Both the position numbers and the translations under genes were made by a program. A stretch of DNA of 64,000 nucleotides from UBA4615 sp044368415 (lineage in GTDB: Bacteria > Pseudomonadota > Gammaproteobacteria > Burkholderiales > Burkholderiaceae_E): NCBI GenBank assembly GCA_044368415.1, contig JBIPLJ010000005.1, positions 62,001 through 126,000 on the forward strand, written 5' to 3'. The notes below the pieces were generated by a model. It saw only the letters and a list, made by a program, of their open reading frames with translations, searched no databases and was not told where the DNA came from. This document shows, piece after piece, positions 9,501 to 18,336 of this stretch; position 1 is the first letter of the stretch; the number at the start of each line of letters is the position of its first letter.

Positions 9501-10439
9501 ATGCTCACCGTCCTCGAGGTCACGCTTCCAGTCTTTGCGCTCGTGCTCTGCGGCTGGGTCGCAGCGCGCCGCGGGCTGCTGCAGGACAGTGGGGTCGAGG
9601 GCCTCAACATCTTCGTTTTCTGGTTCGCGCTGCCCGCGATGCTGTTCCGTGCTGTGGCGGTGCAGCCCGTCTCGAACATCGCCGACCCGCGCTACTTCGC
9701 TGCCTACCTGCTGGCGGGCGCGATCCTCTTTGCCGGCATGCTGTGGATCGCCCGGTATCGCCCGGCCGGCGACCGCACCGCGCTCGCCTTCTCCGCGACG
9801 CACGGCAACGTCGGGTTCCTCGGCCTGCCGCTGCTTGCGCAGCTCGGCGACGAGAGCCGCCTGCCGGCGATGGTGATGACGATCGTCGCCGACATCTGCG
9901 TGGTCATCGTCGGCTCGATCATGCTCTTCGAGTTCGCACGCAGCGGCGTGGACGGCGGCACGCCGCGCGCCGCCCGTCTGCGCGCGGCGCTCGGCGGCCT
10001 GCTGCGCACACCGCTGATCCTCGGCATCGTCCTCGGGCTGGTTTTCTCGGCGACAGGCGTGCAGCTGCCCGCGCCAGCCGACGCGCTCGTGAAGCTCCTC
10101 GCCCAAGCGGCCGGTCCCTGCGCACTGTTCGCGATCGGCGCCTCGCTCGGCGGCCGCACGGTGGTGCTCGACCGCTCGGTCGGCGGGCTGCTGCTCGCGA
10201 AGCTGGTCGTGCATCCGGTACTGGTCGGCGCAGCGATGTGGGCGCTGGGCGTCGACCCCGCGCTCGCCGCAATCGGCGTGCTCGCCGCCGCCTTGCCGAC
10301 GGCGAGCAACACCTACATCCTGTCGCAGCGATACGGCGTCGACACGCGTGCGATCGGTTCCGCGATCGTGATCGGCACCTTCGCGGCGGCGGGCACGGTA
10401 TCGTTCGTCATCTGGCTGCTGCAGTTGCGAACCGCCTGA
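9501..10439 (+). CDS. AEC family transporter (auxin efflux carrier superfamily)
   Basis: A 312-residue inner-membrane protein with about ten hydrophobic segments in two halves. The first opens with LTVLEVTLPVFALVLCGW, the second with LGGLLRTPLILGIVLGLVF. The halves contain the family's broken-helix motifs, for example ATHGNVGFLGLPLL and ALPTASNTYILSQRYG. The start is ATG 9501. AEC members export or import small organic acids such as malonate or malate; nothing here fixes the substrate. It lies 47 bp downstream of mnmC and 59 bp upstream of the cysteine-cluster gene on the same strand, so the three may form one transcript. Confidence 0.88.
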   Translation: MLTVLEVTLPVFALVLCGWVAARRGLLQDSGVEGLNIFVFWFALPAMLFRAVAVQPVSNIADPRYFAAYLLAGAILFAGMLWIARYRPAGDRTALAFSATHGNVGFLGLPLLAQLGDESRLPAMVMTIVADICVVIVGSIMLFEFARSGVDGGTPRAARLRAALGGLLRTPLILGIVLGLVFSATGVQLPAPADALVKLLAQAAGPCALFAIGASLGGRTVVLDRSVGGLLLAKLVVHPVLVGAAMWALGVDPALAAIGVLAAALPTASNTYILSQRYGVDTRAIGSAIVIGTFAAAGTVSFVIWLLQLRTA

Positions 10440-10498
10440 CCCGACCCGCGCACCCAGCGCCCGCGAGCCCGTTCACGCCCACCTCCGTCCGCCCAGAC

Positions 10499-10876
10499 AT
10501 GACCCGAAAGACCATCCCGATCATCCGTTACGACTGCTCGAACTGCCCCGGCTACTGCTGCAGCTACCCGCGGATCGAAGTCAAGGACCGCGACCTCGCG
10601 CGGCTCGCGAAACACTTCGGCCTCGAGACAGCCGAGGCCGAACGCAAGTTCACCCGCTGGTACGAGCCCGGCGAGCGGATCCTCAGGCATCGCAAGGACG
10701 AGGTGTACGGCTCGATCTGCCGCTTCTTCGACACCACCGTTCGGCGCTGCACGATCTACGAGGCACGGCCCGCAGTGTGCCGGGACTATCCGAACGGATC
10801 GAAGTGCGGCTACTACGACTTTCTGAAGTTCGAGCGCAAGCACCAAGACGACCCGGACTTCATCCCGTCGGCCTGA
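10499..10876 (+). CDS. YkgJ family cysteine cluster protein
   Basis: A 125-residue protein of the CxxCxxxCC zinc- or iron-binding family. The cysteines are C13, C16, C20 and C21 near the N-terminus (CSNCPGYCC), followed by C74, C84, C94 and C103. The CTIYEARPAVCRDYP segment is the family hallmark. The start is ATG 10499. The biochemical role of YkgJ proteins is not established; the spacing of cysteines suggests a metal or Fe-S site. It is the last gene of the plus-strand run and faces the secreted-protein gene with only 22 bp between stop codons. Confidence 0.85.
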   Translation: MTRKTIPIIRYDCSNCPGYCCSYPRIEVKDRDLARLAKHFGLETAEAERKFTRWYEPGERILRHRKDEVYGSICRFFDTTVRRCTIYEARPAVCRDYPNGSKCGYYDFLKFERKHQDDPDFIPSA

Positions 10877-10898
10877 TGCCAGCGCTCGGGTGGCGCAC

Positions 10899-11405
10899 TC
10901 ATCGCCACTCGCGGTGCCCGTACCCGTACCCGTAACCGTTCACGCGGCCGTAGCCATGACCGTGACCCGGGTGCCCGCGCCAGATTACCGCTGGCGGCGG
11001 CGAATAGACCGGCGCAGGCACGTACGCCGGTACGGGGTAGTACTCGCCGGTCGGAGGGTAATACGCGCGGGGCGGCGGGTAGTACACACGCGGTGGCGGA
11101 TAGTAGACGCGGGCTGGCGGGTAGTAGGCCTGCGGCGGCGGCTGCCAGGCCTGAACCGGCGGATAGTAGTGGACCGGCTGCGTGCGCCACGTCCGGGAGT
11201 GGCCGGTGGTGATCGCGGTGCCGGTGAACGCGCCGATCGTGCCGCCGACGATCGCGCCCTCGCGCCCTCCGAGCGTCTGGCCGATCACCGCGCCTGCGCC
11301 CGCCCCGAGGACCGCCCCGACGACGACATCGCCGTGGGCCTGTGCGGCAGGCGCTGCGGCAAGGGCGCCGAGCAGGACGAGCGTGACGATGACGGTGGAC
11401 TTCAT
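10899..11405 (-). CDS. Secreted glycine-zipper protein with Pro/Tyr-rich repeats
   Basis: A 168-residue protein with a clear signal peptide ending AAPAAQA at about residue 23. The start is ATG 11405, with GGAGG six bases upstream. The next segment (GAVLGAGAGAVIGQTLGG, then GAIVGGTIGAFTGTAI) is a glycine zipper of the 17-kDa surface antigen/YMGG type, likely a membrane-inserting hairpin. The second half is built from irregular YYPPxRV repeats and ends in a Gly/His/Tyr-rich tail. This suggests an envelope or periplasmic protein with an extended aromatic-proline tract. The tail could bind metal through histidines, but that is inference. No function is known to me. Confidence 0.8.
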   Translation of the reverse strand: MKSTVIVTLVLLGALAAAPAAQAHGDVVVGAVLGAGAGAVIGQTLGGREGAIVGGTIGAFTGTAITTGHSRTWRTQPVHYYPPVQAWQPPPQAYYPPARVYYPPPRVYYPPPRAYYPPTGEYYPVPAYVPAPVYSPPPAVIWRGHPGHGHGYGRVNGYGYGYGHREWR

Positions 11406-11540
11406 GTCGGGCCTCCGGGGCACGGGTGACGGTGAGATCAGGCTACCGAAGCAGGGTAGGCACGGCGCGGGCGGCGGGCAACAGATGTAACGGCCTGTTG
11501 CCGAGCTCGCGAGCGCGGGCGGGCCGACGAACTCGCCGTG

Positions 11541-12119
11541 TCAGCGTTGCTGGCCGGGCGGACTTAGGTACCGGTCGGCATCGAAGGTCTGCAGCCATTC
11601 CGGGCGATAGACCGCCAGCCCGGTCACGACGATCCCGGTGGTCAGCGCCTCGCCGTCGGCCAGGATGAACAGCGCGATCCACCAGTCGACGCCCGGGTTG
11701 CGGCCGGAAGCGGCCGCGAACAGCAGGCGCTCGGCAGCGCCGCCCGCCATCGTCGCGACCAAGGTACCCGCGAACACCGCGATGAACAGGTAGACGAACA
11801 GGTGGGGCGGCAGGCGGCGCTCGATGAGCCTGAGCCAGCCCCATGCCACAGCGATCGGCAACCAGCCGTCGAGCAGCACCGCCATCGGCATCTCGGAACA
11901 GGGCACCGTCCCGGTGGCAGCGGCAAAGCCCGCGCCACCGAGCACGGCCACCGCGGCCCAGCGCGGACCGAGCACGTACAGCGCGAGCGGCGCGACGATC
12001 CAGTGCAGCGGCGGGCCACCCACCAGGGTCGTCCTAAGCGTCCAGGCCAGTCCGATCAGCACCGCCAACGCACCGAGCGCGTGAGGCGAGACCGCCTTGG
12101 GCTGCGCCCTGACGTTCAT
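11541..12119 (-). CDS. CbiM-like integral membrane protein (ECF permease family)
   Basis: A 192-residue protein with about six hydrophobic segments and the look of the energy-coupling-factor permease (CbiM, PF01891) family as annotated in Burkholderiales. Its C-terminus (WWIALFILADGEALTTGI, then YRPEWLQTFDADRYL) is the most typical part. The start is ATG 12119, overlapping the sensor-kinase stop as ATGA. There is no ABC ATPase or CbiN/Q partner nearby, so a cobalt or nickel transport role is doubtful. Coupling to the kinase suggests it is either a target of the two-component system or an accessory to it. Confidence 0.7.
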   Translation of the reverse strand: MNVRAQPKAVSPHALGALAVLIGLAWTLRTTLVGGPPLHWIVAPLALYVLGPRWAAVAVLGGAGFAAATGTVPCSEMPMAVLLDGWLPIAVAWGWLRLIERRLPPHLFVYLFIAVFAGTLVATMAGGAAERLLFAAASGRNPGVDWWIALFILADGEALTTGIVVTGLAVYRPEWLQTFDADRYLSPPGQQR

Positions 12120-13501
12120 GGCGTCTTCGCCGCGCTCATGGGCGCGTCGGCACCCGCACCGGTCAGCACGATGGACACGTGGGTACCCTGCCCCGCGCTG
12201 CTGTCGATCGACAGCGTCCAGCCGGCCGCCGCGCAGATGCGCTCGACGATCGTCAGACCGAGGCCGAGGCCCGACGGGCCCGTCTCGTCGTCGGCGGACG
12301 AACCGCGCCAGAACGGATCGAACACCCGCTCGAGGGCAGCCGCCTCGATGCCCGGACCGCGGTCGATCACCTCGATCGCGCCGTCCGCCTGCTGCACCGT
12401 CACCGGCGCGCTGCGGCCGTGCCGGATCGCATTGCGCAGCAGGTTCGACAGCACAATCTCGAGCATCGCGGGATGCGAGACCGGCAGCGCCGGCTCGGCC
12501 ACCGTCGCGGTCACCGAGGTACCGAGCAGGCGGGCCTCGGCGGCCAGCCGCTCGATGCACAGCCCGATCAGCTCGCCGAGCGGGCGCGGCGGCCCTTCGG
12601 GCGGCAGCGGCACCGGGTGGTCGCCGGCCGGCTGCCAGCGCGCCACCATCAGCAACACGTCGAGCAATCGCTGCAGCTCCTCGGCGGCCTCGCGGATCGA
12701 GCGCAGCCGCGGCACCACCGGCGCCGGCAGGTCGATACGCGCCAAGAGGACCTCTGTGCCGGTGGCGATGCGCGTGAGCGGCGTGCGCAGCTCGTGACTC
12801 GCCGCGGCGGCGAACGCACGCTCCTTGCGCAGCGCGATCACCACCTGGCGGCGGTGGTCGTCCAGCGCATCGGCGAGCGCGGACACCTCGATGTCCATCG
12901 AGGCGTCGCGGAACGAGGCATCACCCGGGCCCTCGGAGATCCGCCGCTGCAGTCGGTTCATGCCGCCCAGCAATCGGTCGACCGTGCCGAGCGCGAGCCG
13001 CGCGGCCAGCAACGTGAGCATCGCCGCGATTGCAAGCACCGCCCACAGCAGGTCGAGCTGGCGCTGCTGGTGCTCGGTTGAATCGTACGCAAGCAGGAAG
13101 ACCTGTGCGCCGCGGCGCGCGACCCCGACCTGGTAGTCGACGCCGTCGGCGGAGCGGACCTCGCGCATCACGATTGCCTTGTGCCGCTCATCCACGAGAT
13201 CGGGCAGCGGCTGGAGGTGCGGCGGCAACACATCACCGGGCAGCGCCGGATCCCGCGACGCGATGTACAGCCGCAGGAAGCCGGTGTTCGGGTACGCGAG
13301 CATCGGGTCCCGGGGGTGGATCTCCATGCTGCGTTCGAGCTCGTCCTCGACCACCCGCTCGATCAGCCTGCGCTCGTAGCCGTACCAGACCACATGCAGC
13401 AGCAGCGCCTCGGCGAACGACGCGATCGACGCGGTGACGACGATGCCGACGACCAGGCGCCGCCTAAGCGAGGGACGCAGGCGGCCTGATCCGGTAACCA
13501 T
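12116..13501 (-). CDS. Two-component sensor histidine kinase
   Basis: A 461-residue membrane kinase. TM1 lies near residues 14-38. A short periplasmic sensor region follows, then TM2 (LLWAVLAIAAMLTLLA) and a HAMP-like linker. Next are the HisKA box AAASHELRTPLTRI with the phosphorylated His, and a HATPase_c domain with NLLRNAIRHG (N box), DRGPGIE (G1) and GLGLGLTIVE (G2). The start is ATG 13501, overlapping the response-regulator end by 38 bp; the frame is open further upstream but that is antisense or regulator-coding. The signal is unknown. It autophosphorylates and passes phosphate to the adjacent OmpR-type regulator. Confidence 0.9.
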   Translation of the reverse strand: MVTGSGRLRPSLRRRLVVGIVVTASIASFAEALLLHVVWYGYERRLIERVVEDELERSMEIHPRDPMLAYPNTGFLRLYIASRDPALPGDVLPPHLQPLPDLVDERHKAIVMREVRSADGVDYQVGVARRGAQVFLLAYDSTEHQQRQLDLLWAVLAIAAMLTLLAARLALGTVDRLLGGMNRLQRRISEGPGDASFRDASMDIEVSALADALDDHRRQVVIALRKERAFAAAASHELRTPLTRIATGTEVLLARIDLPAPVVPRLRSIREAAEELQRLLDVLLMVARWQPAGDHPVPLPPEGPPRPLGELIGLCIERLAAEARLLGTSVTATVAEPALPVSHPAMLEIVLSNLLRNAIRHGRSAPVTVQQADGAIEVIDRGPGIEAAALERVFDPFWRGSSADDETGPSGLGLGLTIVERICAAAGWTLSIDSSAGQGTHVSIVLTGAGADAPMSAAKTP

Positions 13502-14144
13502 GGCCGTGGAGGTTCTCGATCGGATCGACGCCCGCGTCCGCGAAGGCACGCCGCGTCTGGGCAACGAGCGCGCGCAGTGCATCGCCGCCGGGCGGCTCGT
13601 CGCCCCAGATCTCCCGCTCGAGATCGGGCCGTGAGAACACGCGGTCGGGGCCGCTCATCAGCAGGTCGATCAGCTGGAACGAGCGCGGGGTCAGGCGCAC
13701 GACGGCATCGCCCACGCGGACCCGGCGGGCCTCGCGCTCGAGTCGCAGTCCGCCGAGCGTGGTGGCCTCGGTGGCCCGCCCGGTCGAGCGGCGCGACAGC
13801 GCCCGCAGGCGCATGGCCAGCTCGTCGAGCAGGAACGGTTTGACCAGGTAGTCGTCCGCCCCAGCCGCGAAGCCCACCCGCTTGCTGTCGATCGAATCGC
13901 GGGCGGTGAGCATCAGGACGGGGGTCGTGCCGAGCGGCCCCGCGCGCAGGCGGCGGCACCAGTCGACGCCGTCGATGCCGGGCAGGTTCAGGTCGAGCAC
14001 GACGACGTCGGGGCGTTCGCGCCGCGCGAGTTCCATGCCGACGATGCCATCGGGCGCGTAGCGGGTGTCCATGCCCGTGGTCTGCAGGTAGTCGCAGACA
14101 TTGGCCCCGATCACCGGGTCATCCTCGATCACCAGCACGCGCAT
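13464..14144 (-). CDS. OmpR/PhoB-family response regulator
   Basis: A 226-residue regulator. The receiver domain (1-118) has the acidic pair E7/D8/D9 region, phospho-acceptor D51 in VVVLDLNLPG, T80 (LMLTARD) and K102 (YLVKPF). The winged-helix trans-activation domain (about 128-222) ends with HGHGYRI. The start is ATG 14144. It is the first gene of the regulator-kinase-membrane protein unit and begins 24 bp after the purL stop on the same strand. It may therefore share transcription with purL or use a promoter inside purL. Confidence 0.92.
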   Translation of the reverse strand: MRVLVIEDDPVIGANVCDYLQTTGMDTRYAPDGIVGMELARRERPDVVVLDLNLPGIDGVDWCRRLRAGPLGTTPVLMLTARDSIDSKRVGFAAGADDYLVKPFLLDELAMRLRALSRRSTGRATEATTLGGLRLEREARRVRVGDAVVRLTPRSFQLIDLLMSGPDRVFSRPDLEREIWGDEPPGGDALRALVAQTRRAFADAGVDPIENLHGHGYRIRPPASLA

Positions 14145-14168
14145 CGCCCACCCCTATCGAGATCCGAA

Positions 14169-17100
14169 TCAGCCCATCGCGACACGCGCGTTGCGCCACA
14201 CCCTCATCCACGGGGACTCGCCCGCGGCCCCCCCGACACGTGGTGCGCCCGCCAGGGTGTCGTCCGGGCGCCACGACCACTGCACCATTCGGAACACGCG
14301 CTCGGGATGGGGCATCAGGATGGTCGCACGGCCGTCTGCGCTCGTGTAGCCCGACAGCCCGCCGGCGGAGCCGTTCGGGTTGGCCGGATAGGCCTCGGCC
14401 AGCGTTCCGTCGCCATTCACGAAGCGCAGCGCGCCAAGCGCTGCGGCGGCATGCTCCGGCCGGTCGTGATCGACCCGCCCTTCGCCGTGCGCGATGGCGA
14501 TCGGCAGGCGCGATCCCGCCATTCCTGCGAGGAAAAGCGAGGGCGAAGGCAGCACCTCGACGGCGCCGAAGCGCGCCTCATACTGCGCGGAACGGTTCGC
14601 GCGGAACCGCGGCCAGTGCTCGGCTCCGGGGATGATTGCCTTGAGCTGCGACAGCATCTGGCAGCCATTGCACACGCCGAGCGTGAAGCTGGAGGGCCGC
14701 TGGAAGAAGGTCGCGAACTGCTCGGCGAGCGCCGCGTTGAACAGGATCGTGCGGGCCCAGCCGGCGCCGCCGCCGAGCACGTCGCCATACGAGAAGCCGC
14801 CGCAGGCGACCAAACCAGCGAAGTCGGCAAGCCTGTGCCGGCCCTCGATCAGGTCGGTCATGTGGACGTCGTAGGCGTCGAAGCCAGCCAGGTCGAAGGC
14901 GGCCGCCATCTCGATCTGGCTGTTGACGCCCTGCTCGCGTAGCACCGCCACCCGCGGGCGCACGCCGGTGGCGACGTAGGGCGCGGCGATGTCGTCGGCG
15001 GGATCGAAGCTCAGGTGCACCGACAGCGGCGGCTGAGCGCCTGCGCCGTTGCGCTCGAACTCCTCGCGCGCGCATTCAGGGTCGTCGCGCAGCGCCGCGA
15101 TCCGGTAGGAGGTCTCGCTCCAGGCCGACTGCAGAACCGCGCGGGACTCGCTCCAGATTTTCTTCGCATCGCGCCAGATCTCGATGGCGTCGCGGTCGTT
15201 GGGCTTGCCGACGACGTGCGACAGGCGCGATAGCCCCGCTTCGCGCAGCGCGCCGAGCACCGCGTCGCGATCGGCCTGTCGGACCTGCAGCACCACGCCC
15301 GCCTCCTCGGCGAACAGGGCCTTCATCGTCAACTCGTTGCGCTGCACGGCGACCTGCTCGGGCCGGATCTTGAAGTCGCCCCAGTCTGCTGCATGCGGAT
15401 CGATGGTCAGCATGTCGAGGTTGAGGGTCACGCCGCAGTGGCCGGCGAAGGCCATCTCGCAGACGGTGGCAAAAAGGCCGCCGTCCGAGCGGTCGTGGAC
15501 CGCGAGCACGCGGTGGGCCAACGCCAGCGCCTGCACCGCGCCGAAGGCGCGCGCGAGCAAGGACGCATCGGTCAGGTCCGGCGCCGAGTCGCCGACCTGC
15601 TGCGTGACCTGCGCGAGCGCTGAGCCGCCCAGGCGATGACGCCCTTCGCCCAGGTCGATCAGGATCAGGGTCGTGTCGCCGAGGTCGGTGCGCAGCTGCG
15701 GGGTCAGCGCGCGCCGCACGTCCTCGACCGGCGCCCAGGCGGTCACGATCAGCGAGGTGGGCGAGGCGACCTCGCGCTGCACGCCGTCCTCGCCGAACCA
15801 GCGGGTCCGCATGGACAGCGAATCCTTGCCGACCGGAATGGCGATGCCCAGGGCGATCGAGAAGTCGCTCGCGGCCTGCACCGCGTCGTACAGGTCGGCG
15901 TCGTCGTCCGGCGTGCCGCAGGCGGCCATCCAGTTCGCCGACAGCTTGATCGCGTCGATGGCGGCGATCGGCGCGCCCATCAGGTTGGTGACCGACTCGG
16001 CGATCGCCATGCGCGCCGAGGCGGCGGCGTCGATCACCGCGAGCGGCGTGCGCTCGCCCATCGACATCGCGTCGCCGCGGAACCCGCGGTAATCGACCAG
16101 GCCGAGCGCGCAGTCGGCGACCGGCACCTGCCAGGGACCGACCATCTGGTCGCGTGCACTCAGCCCGCCGACCGTCCGGTCAGCGATGGTGATGAGGAAA
16201 GACTTGGAGGCCACGGCCGGCAGCCTAAGCACCCGCATCGCCACCTCGCCGAGGTCAAGCCCCGAGGCGTCGAGCTCCGGCAGCGCGCGCACACGCCGCA
16301 CTGCATCGCGGTGCATCTTGGGCGGCTTGCCCAGCAGCACCTCCATCGGCATGTCGACCGGCTTCGAGCCGTCGGGCGCCTCGAGCACCAGCTGCCGCTC
16401 CGCCGATACCGTGCCGACCACCGCATACGGGCTGCGCTCGCGACGGCACAGGAAGTCGAAGGTCTCGAGCGAGCCCGGGGCGATGCCGAGCACGTAGCGC
16501 TCCTGCGACTCGTTGCACCAGATCTCGGCGGGCGACAGACCGCTGGCCAGCAGGGGGATCTGCGCGAGTTCGAAGCGCGCGCCGCGGTTCGCGCCGTCGA
16601 CCAGCTCGGGGAAGGCGTTCGACAGGCCACCGGCGCCGACGTCGTGGATCGACAGGATCGGGTTCGCGTCGCCCATCGCGCGGCAGGCGTCGAGCACCTC
16701 CTGCGCACGCCGCTGGATCTCGGCGTTGCCGCGCTGCACCGAATCGAAGTCCAGCTCGGCGGTGTTGCTGCCTGAGCCCATGCTGGAGGCCGCCCCGCCT
16801 CCGAGGCCGATCCGCATGCCGGGGCCACCGAGCTGGATCAGCAGCGTGCCGGGCGGCAGGTCGAGCTTGCCGACATGCGCGGCGTCGAGGTGGCCGACCC
16901 CGCCGGCGAGCATGATCGGCTTGTGATAACCGCGGACCGCGCCGCCCACCGTCTGTTGATACGTGCGGAAGTAGCCGAGCAGGTTCGGACGGCCGAACTC
17001 GTTGTTGAACGAGGCGCCACCGATCGGGCCGTCGACCATGATGGACAGCGGCGAGGCGATCCGAGCGGGCAGCCCGTACTGTGGGGCCTGCGCCGGACGG

Positions 17101-18251
17101 CCGTCGATCGGCGCGGTGGTCTCCTGCGCGGTCTCCCAGGGCTGCTCGAAGCCGGGGATCCGCAGGTCCGAGACGGTGAAGCCGGTCAGGCCGTACTTGG
17201 GCTTGGAGCCGCGGCCGGTGGCGCCCTCGTCGCGGATCTCGCCGCCCGAGCCGGTGGCCGCGCCGGGAAAGGGCGAGATCGCGGTCGGATGGTTGTGGGT
17301 CTCGACCTTGAGCAGTGCGTGTTGCGGCACGTCGCGCCAGACGTAGCGGCCGTTCTGGCCGCCCTGCACCGGAATGAAGCGGCTGGCGGTGCCGCCGCCG
17401 TCGAGTACCGCGGCGTTGTCGGCGTAGGCGACGATGGTGCCGCCCGGGTTTGCGGCGTGCGTCTTGCGGATCAGGCCGAATAGGGAATGTGCCCGCGGCT
17501 CGCCGTCGAGGGTCCAGTCCGCGTTGAAGATCTTGTGCCGGCAATGCTCCGAGTTGGCCTGCGCGAACATCATCAGCTCGACGTCGGTGGGATCGCGGCC
17601 GGCCTCGCGGAACGCGGCGAGCAGGTAGTCGACCTCGTCGTCGGACAGCGCCAGGCCCATCTCGGCATTGGCGCGGGCGAGTGCGTCGCGTCCGCCCTCG
17701 CCCACGGGCACAGTGCGCAGCGGCTTGCCCGGCAGGTCGGCGAACAGTGCCGCAAGCGCCTGTGAATCCGCCGCCGGGGGCACGACCGACTCGGTCATCC
17801 GGTCGTACAGCAGCGCCGCGAGGCGCTCGAGGCGGGCGGCGTCGGGGGTACGGCTCGTGCCGATCAGCCCGCCAATCAGCGCGCCCAGGCCGCGGCGCAT
17901 CACGAGCGCGTAGGCCGTGCCGCGCTCGATGCGCGAAACCGCATCCAGGCCGCAGACCCGCGCGATGTCGGTGGCCTTGCTCGACCAGGGGCTGACGGTG
18001 CCCAGGCGGGGAACCACCCAGAGCACCGTGGCGCCGTCGGGATCGGCCGGCGACGGCAGCCCGTCATCGAGGAGCGCCGCCACGCGCAAGCGCGTGTCCG
18101 GAGTGAGCGGCTGCGGCGACAACACCACATGCAGGTGCCAGGCTCGGACGTCGGCGACCGCATCATCGGCCGCCTGCAGCGCCGCCAGCAGGCGGAGACG
18201 GCGGAACTCGGAGAGGGCGGAGCCGCCGCGCAGGACGATCGCGTCGGGCAT
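14169..18251 (-). CDS. purL: Phosphoribosylformylglycinamidine synthase
   Basis: The large single-chain FGAM synthase of purine synthesis (1360 residues). It converts FGAR, glutamine and ATP to FGAM. The ATP-grasp-like synthase region contains FAQANSEHCRHKIFN, KVETHNHPTAISPFPGA and the GGxGMRIGLGGGAAS block. The C-terminal glutamine amidotransferase domain carries the nucleophile in GVCNGCQMLSQL and the final MPHPERVFR with the His-Glu pair. The length is a little above the E. coli enzyme (1295). The start is ATG 18251, with a perfect TATAAT about 30 bp upstream. All domains look intact. Confidence 0.96.
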   Translation of the reverse strand: MPDAIVLRGGSALSEFRRLRLLAALQAADDAVADVRAWHLHVVLSPQPLTPDTRLRVAALLDDGLPSPADPDGATVLWVVPRLGTVSPWSSKATDIARVCGLDAVSRIERGTAYALVMRRGLGALIGGLIGTSRTPDAARLERLAALLYDRMTESVVPPAADSQALAALFADLPGKPLRTVPVGEGGRDALARANAEMGLALSDDEVDYLLAAFREAGRDPTDVELMMFAQANSEHCRHKIFNADWTLDGEPRAHSLFGLIRKTHAANPGGTIVAYADNAAVLDGGGTASRFIPVQGGQNGRYVWRDVPQHALLKVETHNHPTAISPFPGAATGSGGEIRDEGATGRGSKPKYGLTGFTVSDLRIPGFEQPWETAQETTAPIDGRPAQAPQYGLPARIASPLSIMVDGPIGGASFNNEFGRPNLLGYFRTYQQTVGGAVRGYHKPIMLAGGVGHLDAAHVGKLDLPPGTLLIQLGGPGMRIGLGGGAASSMGSGSNTAELDFDSVQRGNAEIQRRAQEVLDACRAMGDANPILSIHDVGAGGLSNAFPELVDGANRGARFELAQIPLLASGLSPAEIWCNESQERYVLGIAPGSLETFDFLCRRERSPYAVVGTVSAERQLVLEAPDGSKPVDMPMEVLLGKPPKMHRDAVRRVRALPELDASGLDLGEVAMRVLRLPAVASKSFLITIADRTVGGLSARDQMVGPWQVPVADCALGLVDYRGFRGDAMSMGERTPLAVIDAAASARMAIAESVTNLMGAPIAAIDAIKLSANWMAACGTPDDDADLYDAVQAASDFSIALGIAIPVGKDSLSMRTRWFGEDGVQREVASPTSLIVTAWAPVEDVRRALTPQLRTDLGDTTLILIDLGEGRHRLGGSALAQVTQQVGDSAPDLTDASLLARAFGAVQALALAHRVLAVHDRSDGGLFATVCEMAFAGHCGVTLNLDMLTIDPHAADWGDFKIRPEQVAVQRNELTMKALFAEEAGVVLQVRQADRDAVLGALREAGLSRLSHVVGKPNDRDAIEIWRDAKKIWSESRAVLQSAWSETSYRIAALRDDPECAREEFERNGAGAQPPLSVHLSFDPADDIAAPYVATGVRPRVAVLREQGVNSQIEMAAAFDLAGFDAYDVHMTDLIEGRHRLADFAGLVACGGFSYGDVLGGGAGWARTILFNAALAEQFATFFQRPSSFTLGVCNGCQMLSQLKAIIPGAEHWPRFRANRSAQYEARFGAVEVLPSPSLFLAGMAGSRLPIAIAHGEGRVDHDRPEHAAAALGALRFVNGDGTLAEAYPANPNGSAGGLSGYTSADGRATILMPHPERVFRMVQWSWRPDDTLAGAPRVGGAAGESPWMRVWRNARVAMG

Positions 18252-18279
18252 TCGGAGGGGGTACAGGGGTTAAAGCGCG

Positions 18280-18285
18280 ATTATA
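18280..18285 (-). promoter_or_regulatory. purL: Probable -10 box of the purL promoter
   Basis: On the minus strand this hexamer reads TATAAT, a perfect sigma-70 -10 box in otherwise GC-rich sequence, 29-34 bases before the purL ATG. I do not see a good -35 box 16-18 bases further upstream, so an activator or weak -35 use is possible. Confidence 0.5.
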
Positions 18286-18336
18286 CCGGCGGCCCGACCC
18301 CGGACCCGACCGACTCCAGGCCGACCGGTGACGGTC

